Shown: piece after piece, positions 1-5,525 of the stretch | How positions within the stretch are numbered: the first letter of the stretch is position 1 | How the letters are laid out: each line of letters opens with the position of its first letter | DNA from: Trueperaceae bacterium | Lineage (GTDB): Bacteria; Deinococcota; Deinococci; Deinococcales; Trueperaceae | NCBI GenBank assembly: GCA_024636105.1 | Contig: JAGXHO010000228.1 | Coordinates: forward strand, 1 to 7,193 | Direction: 5' to 3' | Length of the DNA stretch: 7,193 nucleotides | Made by a program: the position numbers and the translations under genes | The notes under the pieces: model-generated | Seen by the model: the letters and a program-made list of their open reading frames with translations, nothing else | Database searches by the model: none | What the model was told of the DNA's origin: nothing

Positions 1-1641
1 CACCTTCTCGGCCACGATCGACGCGTCGCGCGGCCCACCCACCTCCGTGAGCAGGACGACGAACTCGTCGCCACCCAACCGCCCGACCGAATCGGCCGCC
101 CGCACGCACGACACCAGCCGCTCCCCCGCCTGGCCGAGCAACCGATCGCCGGCCTCGTGGCCGAGCGAGTCGTTGACCTCCTTGAAGTGATCGAGGTCGA
201 GGAACATGACGGCTACGTGCGTGCCGGTGCGCTGCGCTCGTACGACGGCTTGGTCGAGCCGCTCGACGATGAGGTTCCGGTTGGGTAGCCCCGTCAAACC
301 ATCGAAGTTGGCCCGGTGCCGAACCTCCTCCTCCGTCCGGCGCCGGTCCGTGATGTCGCGGAACACCACGACCGCGCCGATGACCTTCTCGACATGCTTG
401 ACCGGGGAGACGAAGTACTCCACCGGGAAGGAGCGCCCGTCGGCGCCCACGAACGCCTCCGTGTCGGCCTTGACGGCGCGACCGTCGGCCAACACGCTGC
501 GGATCGGGCAGGCGTCCGCCTCTCCAGCCGCTCCGCGCGCCGCGCAGCGCAGGAGCCGCTGCGGTTCGGTGCCGATGAACTCGTCGAGCCGGTACCCCGT
601 GGCCTCGAGGGCAGCCGCGTTCGCGAAGACGGCCAACCCGCGTTCGTCGACCCCGAAGATGCCTTCACCGGCCGCCTCGAGGATCGACTCGTTCCGCGCC
701 GCCAACTGGAGCCGCGTGCGGTCCTGGACGAACAGGTCGAACGACAGCCGGCGCGCGCGGATCACGAAGAACCCGACGAGCAGGATCATGGCTACGGTGG
801 TCGCCCCGAACGGCAACAGCGCGCCCCCCAGCACCGAGCGCCCGGGGTTCGGGGGCAGCCAGGCGACGAGGGCCGGCGACCCACCGCCCGCGAGCGCCAC
901 GGCCAGCGACGTGCCGGTCGTGGGTGGCGCATCGACGATCCGCATGTCGGCCACCCCCATGATGCGGGCGGCGTCGACCAGGACGTGATCCTCGAAGGAG
1001 TAGGCGTAGATCAGCAGCGCACCAGGGTCCGGGTTCGGCGGCGAGTCTTCGCCGTCGGGCGTGAACGCGACGGCGGCGGCAACATGGAGCGCGCCTCCGA
1101 ACCAGACGAGGCCCGTGGCCACCTGGGACGCGTCGATCCAGGCGGGGCGGGCGCGCGCGTCGCGCAGCAAGGCGCGCATCGACGGCGTGAAGATCGTGCG
1201 AGGCAGGTCCGCGCGCGTCGGCTCGCCGGCGACCGTGAGGAGCCGTGCGCGGTCGGCTCCGTCGAGCGCCAAGCTGAAGGAGAGCCCGAAGCCGTCGACG
1301 ACGAAGGTGCCGGCGTTCTCCTCCCACCAGACGCGGTCGTAGCTACCGGGGACCCGCTCGATCGCCTCGTCCCAGTACGCGTAGTCGCGGACCGAATCGG
1401 CGAGTCGCTGTGCCTGGAGCGTCAGCAGGGCGCCGAACATCTCCTGGTTGGCCCCGGCGACGACGCGGTCCTGCTCCTGCGCGGAGCGGACGAGCAGGAT
1501 GGCGCCCAAGACGACCCCGGCGAGGACGATCAGGCCCAGCGTCCACACGAGGCTTCCGAGCAGCCGGACGGACGCAGGCGGGGCGGTCGCCGCGGTCGCC
1601 TGGTCCTGCGGCCGCGCGAGCGTGGACCTGGGACCGTGCAT
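1..1641 (-). CDS. CHASE4-PAS-GGDEF membrane sensor, probable diguanylate cyclase (3' end outside window)
   Basis: This is a probable inner-membrane sensor that makes the second messenger c-di-GMP from two GTP. The frame is open from the ATG at 1641 to the window edge, giving 547 residues. Residues about 28-51 form a first membrane helix. Residues about 60-250 form an extracytoplasmic domain with the DYAYWDE signature (86-92) of CHASE4. Residues about 272-295 form a second helix, and about 315-430 a PAS domain ending in RDITDRRR (428-435). The GGDEF domain begins at DGLTGLPNR (447-455), has FLDLDHFK (480-487, metal ligand D482), and has an intact GGDEF at 523-527. An RAAD motif at 514-517, five residues before GGDEF, matches the inhibitory I-site. 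An EAL domain could follow off the window. The start is set by an in-frame TAG at 1653-1651; no Shine-Dalgarno is visible. Domain calls rest on motifs read by eye; the ligand is unknown. Confidence 0.9.
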   Translation of the reverse strand, partial: MHGPRSTLARPQDQATAATAPPASVRLLGSLVWTLGLIVLAGVVLGAILLVRSAQEQDRVVAGANQEMFGALLTLQAQRLADSVRDYAYWDEAIERVPGSYDRVWWEENAGTFVVDGFGLSFSLALDGADRARLLTVAGEPTRADLPRTIFTPSMRALLRDARARPAWIDASQVATGLVWFGGALHVAAAVAFTPDGEDSPPNPDPGALLIYAYSFEDHVLVDAARIMGVADMRIVDAPPTTGTSLAVALAGGGSPALVAWLPPNPGRSVLGGALLPFGATTVAMILLVGFFVIRARRLSFDLFVQDRTRLQLAARNESILEAAGEGIFGVDERGLAVFANAAALEATGYRLDEFIGTEPQRLLRCAARGAAGEADACPIRSVLADGRAVKADTEAFVGADGRSFPVEYFVSPVKHVEKVIGAVVVFRDITDRRRTEEEVRHRANFDGLTGLPNRNLIVERLDQAVVRAQRTGTHVAVMFLDLDHFKEVNDSLGHEAGDRLLGQAGERLVSCVRAADSVGRLGGDEFVVLLTEVGGPRDASIVAEKV

Positions 1642-1647
1642 GAACCC

Positions 1648-1653
1648 AACCTA
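1648..1653 (-). promoter_or_regulatory. Possible leaderless -10 box for the GGDEF gene
   Basis: On the minus strand TAGGTT fits TAnnnT and ends six bases before the ATG at 1641. No purine-rich ribosome site lies in between. This is the geometry expected of a leaderless transcript, a mode common in Deinococcota and Actinobacteria. The -35 position (1671-1676, TCGTTC) matches TTGACA poorly, so the call is tentative. Four other genes here have clear Shine-Dalgarno sequences, and the second permease has a plausible one. Confidence 0.3.
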
Positions 1654-1655
1654 GA

Positions 1656-1693
1656 CCGCCGGCGATTTCGGAACGATGACATACGACCGGCGG
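1656..1693. repeat. Inverted repeat in the gap between dehydrogenase and GGDEF genes
   Basis: CCGCCGG at 1656-1662 is the exact reverse complement of CCGGCGG at 1687-1693, with a 24-base loop. It occupies much of the 72-base gap (1642-1713). It has no T-run on either side, so it is not a canonical intrinsic terminator. Seven-base GC-only arms arise easily by chance in such DNA. It could weakly insulate the two genes or lie in the promoter of the GGDEF gene. Confidence 0.3.
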
Positions 1694-1713
1694 CGTCGGG
1701 ACGCGAGCCCGCG

Positions 1714-2736
1714 TCAGCCTTCGACCGTGACCGCCCGCCCCTCCAGGTACGACCGGTTCGCCGCCACCACCGCGGCCACGGCCGCGCGGCCGTCGGGCCC
1801 ACCGACGCTCGGCCGCTTTCCGCTCTGCACGCTCTCGATGAAGTGCGCCTCTTCGGCGCGGTACGCCTCGGCGAAGCGGTCGCGCCACGAGGTGTAGTGC
1901 GGGCCGACCGCGCCGCCCTCGCGGGTGACGCGCTGCGCGCCGGGGCGCACGATGTCGCCCGCGAACAGCACGCCGGCGCTGCCGACGATCTCGGCGCGCG
2001 CGTCGTAGCCGTAGTCGGCCGGACAGACGCCGTCGATGATGCCGAAGGCGCCGCTCTTCATGACCGCGCTGACCACGGCGACGTCGTAGAAGTCGGGCAG
2101 GGTCGCGCGCAGGTCGGGGCGCTTGCGCGCGGCCGCGCGGACGTGGACCTCATCGAACTCGGCGCCGGTCAGCCAGCGCACGGCGTCGAAGTCGTGGCTG
2201 TTGACCTCCGCGAGCATGCCGTTCGACGTCTTCAGGTCGTTCGCCCACGCCGGCGGCAAACCCGGGCCGCGGGTCAGCGAGCGCACCATCAGCACGTCGC
2301 CGATGGCGCCGGCGTCGAGCTGCGCCTTGGCCTGGACGAACGGCGGGTCGAAGCGCCGCATGAAGGCGAGCTGGAGCGTGACCTTGGCGCGCTCGCAGTC
2401 CGCGATCATCTGGTCGCACTCCGCGACCGAGAGCGCCATCGGCTTCTCGCACAGCACGTGCAGGCCGTGCGCCGCCGCCTCGCGCACCAGCGCCGCGTGG
2501 GTGAAGGTCGGCGTGGTGATCACGACCGCATCGATCTCGGTGGCCGCCAGCGCGGCGCTCAGGTCGGTGAAGCCGCGCCCCTCGAGCCCCACCTCCGCCG
2601 CGGCCGCGGCGACGCCCGCCGCGTTCACGTCGACGAGCGCCACCAGTTCCGCGTGCGGTACCTGCCAGCGGAAATTCCGCGCGTGGACCATGCCGGCCCG
2701 TCCGGTCCCGATCGCGCACACCCTCACGTTCGCCAT
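1714..2736 (-). CDS. Gfo/Idh/MocA-family oxidoreductase (inositol-dehydrogenase-like)
   Basis: A cytoplasmic NAD(P)-dependent dehydrogenase of 340 residues, a usual length for this family, which oxidises sugars, inositols or their derivatives. The N-terminal Rossmann fold shows GTGRAG (10-15) and an acidic D36 at the end of the second strand, which favours NAD over NADP. CEKP at 96-99 holds the conserved lysine K98. EVNSHDFDAVRWL (177-189) is the family's catalytic segment with H181. The position four before this histidine, usually aspartate, is glutamate here (E177). The C-terminal part (SWRDRF, then AYRAEEAHF) resembles IolG-type proteins. Of two ATGs, 2736 is chosen: GGGAGG (2748-2743) is six bases upstream of it but abuts the ATG at 2742. 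It diverges from the transporter operon, so it probably acts on the imported compound. The exact substrate is not determinable. Confidence 0.92.
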   Translation of the reverse strand: MANVRVCAIGTGRAGMVHARNFRWQVPHAELVALVDVNAAGVAAAAAEVGLEGRGFTDLSAALAATEIDAVVITTPTFTHAALVREAAAHGLHVLCEKPMALSVAECDQMIADCERAKVTLQLAFMRRFDPPFVQAKAQLDAGAIGDVLMVRSLTRGPGLPPAWANDLKTSNGMLAEVNSHDFDAVRWLTGAEFDEVHVRAAARKRPDLRATLPDFYDVAVVSAVMKSGAFGIIDGVCPADYGYDARAEIVGSAGVLFAGDIVRPGAQRVTREGGAVGPHYTSWRDRFAEAYRAEEAHFIESVQSGKRPSVGGPDGRAAVAAVVAANRSYLEGRAVTVEG

Positions 2737-2742
2737 GGCCAT

Positions 2743-2748
2743 CCTCCC
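2743..2748 (-). promoter_or_regulatory. Ribosome binding site of the oxidoreductase
   Basis: The minus strand reads GGGAGG, then ATGGCC, then ATG. The purine run touches the first ATG (2742) and lies six bases from the second (2736), so the second is the likely start. The same six-base spacing recurs at the ATPase, first permease and binding-protein starts. Confidence 0.75.
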
Positions 2749-2768
2749 GTGGGTCGCGGCCGCGACGG

Positions 2769-2778
2769 TGGTCGACCA
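2769..2778. promoter_or_regulatory. Perfect 10-bp palindrome TGGTCGACCA, possible upstream operator
   Basis: TGGTCGACCA is its own reverse complement. It is centred about 54 bases upstream of the predicted plus-strand start of transcription and within the probable leader of the oxidoreductase. Its GGTC..GACC arms fit the loose GT-Nx-AC pattern of GntR-family operators. Its centre is 52 bp, about five helical turns, from the palindrome at 2819-2832. Short GTCGAC-type palindromes are common in GC-rich DNA, so function is unproven. Confidence 0.35.
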
Positions 2779-2780
2779 GC

Positions 2781-2800
2781 TCGACACCCGGTTGACACCC
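2781..2800 (+). repeat. Two near-identical 9-mers one helical turn apart at the -35 region
   Basis: TCGACACCC (2781-2789) and TTGACACCC (2792-2800) differ at one base and start 11 bases apart. The second contains the -35 hexamer. Direct half-sites with this period can bind an activator or tandem repressor on one face of the helix. Two copies alone are weak evidence. Confidence 0.3.
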
Positions 2801-2821
2801 TTCGGCACGGCGCGCTAACTT
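2792..2821 (+). promoter_or_regulatory. Sigma-70-type promoter of the ABC transporter operon
   Basis: A consensus -35 TTGACA (2792-2797) is followed after 18 bases by TAACTT (2816-2821), which keeps the key T, A and final T of a -10 box. Transcription would begin near 2828, leaving a leader of about 80 bases before the GTG at 2911. It is the only good promoter match in the intergenic region, and the -10 overlaps a perfect palindrome. Confidence 0.6.
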
Positions 2822-2836
2822 GTCATGACAAGGTTA
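2816..2836. promoter_or_regulatory. Palindromic operator over the -10 box and transcription start
   Basis: CTTGTCATGACAAG (2819-2832) is a perfect 14-bp palindrome. It is framed by TAAC (2816-2819) and GTTA (2833-2836), a further inverted pair offset by one base. It covers most of the -10 box and the predicted start site, the classic place for a repressor. The core fits the broad GT-Nx-AC pattern of GntR-type regulators, but the family cannot be fixed from this, and no regulator gene is in the window. Being between divergent genes it could govern both. Confidence 0.6.
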
Positions 2837-2848
2837 CATGAATCGACG

Positions 2849-2900
2849 GATCGGTGTGCGCGAGCCTGCGCTGCCGGGCCGACCCACCGCGCACACGATC
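2849..2900 (+). promoter_or_regulatory. Leader hairpin ending at the ATPase ribosome site
   Basis: GTGTGCGCG (2854-2862) pairs perfectly with CGCGCACAC (2888-2896). GATC at 2849-2852 and 2897-2900 extends the stem to 13 pairs with G2853 bulged. Inside, GCCTG (2864-2868) can pair with CGGGC (2875-2879) including one G-U pair, around a 6-base loop. The outer stem stops one base before the Shine-Dalgarno GGAG at 2901. It matches no riboswitch I recognise. It may protect the message 5' end or tune ribosome access. Confidence 0.4.
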
Positions 2901-2904
2901 GGAG
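2901..2904 (+). promoter_or_regulatory. Ribosome binding site of the ABC ATPase
   Basis: GGAG lies six bases before GTG 2911. This supports 2911 over the upstream in-frame GTG at 2854, which would put the leader hairpin inside the gene and has no ribosome site. It also favours 2911 over GTG 2992 or ATG 3004, which lack suitably spaced purine runs. Confidence 0.65.
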
Positions 2905-2910
2905 CCGTAC

Positions 2911-4545
2911 GTGACCGCTGGCGATCCCGCGACCCATCCACCCAGCCGGACCGTGCCGACGGGCGCCGCGCCGCACGCCGCGCCGCACGCCGTGGCGCTC
3001 GAGATGCGCGCCATCGTCAAGCGGTTCGGCCCCGTCGTAGCCCTCGACGGCGTCGATTTCTCGTGCACGGTCGGCGAGGTCCACGCGCTCGTCGGCGAGA
3101 ACGGCGCCGGCAAGTCGACGCTGATGAAGATCCTCGGCGGCGCCTACCAACCCGACGAGGGCGAACTGGCGCTCTTCGGGAACCGCGTGAGCTTCTCGCA
3201 TCCGCTCAGCGCGCAGCGCGCCGGCATCAGCGTCATCCACCAGGAGTTCAACCTGCTGCCGCACCGCAGCGTGGCCCAGAACATCTACCTGGGGCGCGAG
3301 CCGCACCGCTTCGGGTTCCTCGACGAGCGCGCGCTCAGGAGCCAGGTGGACGCCCTGCTGCGCGACCTGGGCATCGAGCACCTGGTCGACCCGAACGCGC
3401 CGGTCGGCGAGCTCTCGGTCGCCGAGCAGCAGATGGTCGAGATCGCCAAAGCGATGTCGTTCGACGCCCGCGTCATGGTGATGGACGAACCGACCGCGGC
3501 GCTCTCGAGCCGCGAGGTCGACGTGCTGTTCGGCCTCATCCGCCAGCTCAAGGAGCGCGGCGTCACGGTCGTCTACATCTCGCACCGCTTCCGCGAGATC
3601 TTCGAGATCGCCGATCGCGTCACCGTGCTCAAGGACGGCGCGTGGGTCGCGACGCGCGAGCGCGAGGGCCTCGAGACCAGTGAGCTGGTCCGGCTGATGG
3701 TCGGCCGCGACCTCGCCGACTACTACCCCGAGCGCGCCCGTGCCGACCAGCTCGGCAACGTCGTCCTGCAGGTGCGCGGTGGCACGAACGCCGCGCTGCA
3801 CGGCATCGACCTCGAGGTGCGCGCGGGCGAGGTGCTGGGGATCGCGGGCCTGCAGGGCGCGGGCCGCACCGAGCTGGCGCGCGCGCTGTTCGGCGCGGAC
3901 CCCTTCACCGAGGGCGAGATCCAGCTCCACGGGCAGCCGATCGTCAACCGGCGGCCGCGCGACGCCGTGCGCCGCTCGTTCGGCTTCATCACCGAGGACC
4001 GCAAGAGCGAGGGCCTCTCGCTGCGCCAGCCGATCGCCGACAACGTCGTGCTGGCCCACCGCGCGCTGCGCCCGCTGCTGGCGCGGCTCGGCCGCTCCGG
4101 ACGCGAGGGCCACCCCTCCGTCCAGGAGCTCACCACGTCGGTCGACCTCCGCGCCGCGGGGCTGCACCAGGAGGTGCAGTTCCTCTCGGGCGGCAACCAG
4201 CAGAAGGTCGTCCTGGCCAAATGGCTCGCCACGGCCAAGGACCTGCTGATCTTCGACGAGCCCACCCGTGGGATCGACGTCAACGGCAAGGCCGCGATCC
4301 ACCATCTGATCCGCGCAGCGGCCCACGACGGCATGGCCGTGATCATGATCTCGTCGGAACTGATGGAGGTCGTCGGCATGAGCGACCGCATCCTGGTCAT
4401 GCGCGAGGGGCGGGTCGCCGGCGTCCTCCCGGGCGGATCGAGCGAGGCCGAGATCATGGCGCTGGCGACGCAGGGCGAGCGGCCGAACGAGGCCGTGCCC
4501 GTGCGGGCCGCCACAGCGCCCCCCGCGGCCGGAGGCGCCGCGTGA
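2911..4545 (+). CDS. Sugar ABC transporter ATPase with two nucleotide-binding domains (RbsA/YtfR class)
   Basis: This 544-residue cytoplasmic protein powers sugar import by ATP hydrolysis at the two permeases. Domain 1 has Walker A GENGAGKST (62-70), Q-loop Q111, signature LSVAEQQ (168-174), Walker B VMVMDEP (188-194) and switch histidine H225. Domain 2 is degenerate, as usual in this class. Its Walker A-like GLQGAGRTE (313-321) has R319 in place of lysine and the switch histidine is replaced (SSE, 481-483), but LSGGNQQK (425-432) and FDEPTRGID (448-456) are intact. So one composite site probably carries catalysis. About 28 residues of Pro/Ala/His-rich sequence precede the first domain, containing a tandem 12-base repeat, and about 20 Ala/Pro-rich residues trail the second. 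It is the first gene of the operon, and its stop overlaps the next start. The family is certain; the substrate is not. Confidence 0.95.
   Translation: MTAGDPATHPPSRTVPTGAAPHAAPHAVALEMRAIVKRFGPVVALDGVDFSCTVGEVHALVGENGAGKSTLMKILGGAYQPDEGELALFGNRVSFSHPLSAQRAGISVIHQEFNLLPHRSVAQNIYLGREPHRFGFLDERALRSQVDALLRDLGIEHLVDPNAPVGELSVAEQQMVEIAKAMSFDARVMVMDEPTAALSSREVDVLFGLIRQLKERGVTVVYISHRFREIFEIADRVTVLKDGAWVATREREGLETSELVRLMVGRDLADYYPERARADQLGNVVLQVRGGTNAALHGIDLEVRAGEVLGIAGLQGAGRTELARALFGADPFTEGEIQLHGQPIVNRRPRDAVRRSFGFITEDRKSEGLSLRQPIADNVVLAHRALRPLLARLGRSGREGHPSVQELTTSVDLRAAGLHQEVQFLSGGNQQKVVLAKWLATAKDLLIFDEPTRGIDVNGKAAIHHLIRAAAHDGMAVIMISSELMEVVGMSDRILVMREGRVAGVLPGGSSEAEIMALATQGERPNEAVPVRAATAPPAAGGAA
2968..2991 (+). 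repeat. Tandem 12-bp duplication in the ATPase N-terminal extension
   Basis: GCGCCGCACGCC occurs twice in direct succession (2968-2979 and 2980-2991), encoding APHA twice in frame at residues 20-27. It lies in a low-complexity extension ahead of the first ATPase domain, so copy-number change by slippage would probably be tolerated. Confidence 0.8.
4531..4535 (+). promoter_or_regulatory. Ribosome binding site of permease 1
   Basis: GGAGG, inside the last codons of the ATPase gene, lies six bases before GTG 4542 and fixes that start. The GTG overlaps the ATPase TGA as GTGA, so translation of the two is probably coupled. Confidence 0.75.
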
Positions 4546-5525
4546 CCACCGCCACCGCGAAGCCGGCCCGCCCCGTCCGCCGCTGGCGCGTCCCCGTCAT
4601 CTGGTGGCTCCTGCTCGCCACCTTCTTGATCGCCTGGCTGCTGGTGTCGCAGTTCGGCCGCGGCAACTTCGTCGCCGCGAGCACCCTGCTCAACATCGTC
4701 GAGCGCGCCACCGCCCTCGGCATCGTCGCCGTGGGCCAGACCTTCGCCATCCTGGTCGGCTCGCTCGACCTCTCGGTGGCGTACCTGATCTCGGTCACCG
4801 CCGTGATGGCGTCGTACATCATGCAGGGCGACCCCAGTCGCGTGCCGCTCGCGTTGGCCGTGGTGACCGCCATCGGGTTGGCCGTGGGACTGATCAACGG
4901 CTTGCTCGTGACCAAGGCGCGCATCAACCCGCTCATCGCCACCCTCGGCATGGGGCTGATCTTGCGCGGCCTGCTCAACGCGAGCTTCCAGAACTTCGCG
5001 GGCTCGGTGCCGGCGTCGTTCCAGGTGGTCGCCTACGGCATGGTCGGTCCGATCCCGGTCCCGCTGCTGCTCTTCATCGGCGTCGTGGCCGCGGGCGCGC
5101 TGACGCTCGCGCGCACCCGCTTCGGGGCCCACATCTACGCCGTCGGCGGCGACCGCGCCACGGCGCGCCTCTCCGGCATCCGAAGCGACCGCATCGTGAT
5201 CGGCGCGCACCTGGTCGCCAGCTTCACGGCCGTGCTCACGGGCCTCTACCTCGCGAGCCGGCTGCGCTCGGGCGCCCCCTGGATCGGCGCGGACGGCGTC
5301 TACGACCTCGAGTCGATCGCCGCGGTCGTCGTCGGCGGCACCGTGCTGGCCGGCGGGCGTGGCGGCGTGCTCGGGACGATCGCCGGGGTGCTGATCTTCG
5401 CCATCCTCGACGTGATGTTCAACCAGCTCGGCATCGGCTCGTACACCAAGCAGGTGCTGCGCGGCCTCATCATCATCGCCGCCGTCGCCGTCTACGCGTT
5501 CCGCTCGCGCGAGGTGGTCGGATGA
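4542..5525 (+). CDS. Sugar ABC transporter permease 1 (RbsC/YtfT class)
   Basis: A 327-residue inner-membrane permease, one half of the sugar channel. After a basic cytoplasmic N-terminus (K7, R10, R13, R14, R16) a first helix spans about 18-36. Hydrophobic segments follow at about 58-94, 101-124, 131-147, 172-190, 218-238, 258-292 and 306-320. Family landmarks are GLINGLLVTKARINPLIATLG (116-136), AVGGDRATARLSGI (200-213), a cytoplasmic loop of the kind that contacts the ATPase, and a glycine-rich GGTVLAGGRGGVLGT (265-279). It starts at a GTG overlapping the ATPase stop by four bases and its own stop overlaps permease 2, so all three are co-translated. Its sequence differs clearly from permease 2, so the channel is probably a heterodimer, as in the E. 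coli galactofuranose system YtfT/YjfF. Confidence 0.94.
   Translation: MTTATAKPARPVRRWRVPVIWWLLLATFLIAWLLVSQFGRGNFVAASTLLNIVERATALGIVAVGQTFAILVGSLDLSVAYLISVTAVMASYIMQGDPSRVPLALAVVTAIGLAVGLINGLLVTKARINPLIATLGMGLILRGLLNASFQNFAGSVPASFQVVAYGMVGPIPVPLLLFIGVVAAGALTLARTRFGAHIYAVGGDRATARLSGIRSDRIVIGAHLVASFTAVLTGLYLASRLRSGAPWIGADGVYDLESIAAVVVGGTVLAGGRGGVLGTIAGVLIFAILDVMFNQLGIGSYTKQVLRGLIIIAAVAVYAFRSREVVG
5511..5517 (+). promoter_or_regulatory. Ribosome binding site of permease 2
   Basis: GAGGTGG near the end of permease 1 lies four bases before ATG 5522 (seven if only GAGG pairs). With the ATGA overlap it supports 5522 as the start and translational coupling to permease 1. Confidence 0.55.

Noticed and set aside
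316..2841. An 841-codon open frame on the plus strand across the GGDEF and dehydrogenase genes
   Set aside because: It is antisense to two well-supported genes, its translation is arginine- and histidine-rich low-complexity protein without motifs, and GC-biased third positions suppress stop codons on the opposite strand.
2854..2910. GTG at 2854 as an earlier start for the ATPase
   Set aside because: It would place the leader hairpin in coding sequence, has no Shine-Dalgarno, and adds residues unlike the family. GGAG six bases before GTG 2911 is better.
2838..2910. A small leader peptide from ATG 2838
   Set aside because: No ribosome site precedes it, the frame runs far into the ATPase gene without a stop, and the residues show no attenuator-like codon run.
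2815..4326. A 503-codon minus-strand open frame opposite the ABC ATPase
   Set aside because: The translation is the Asp/Arg/Leu/Val-rich mixture typical of an antisense shadow, while the plus strand carries every ABC ATPase motif.
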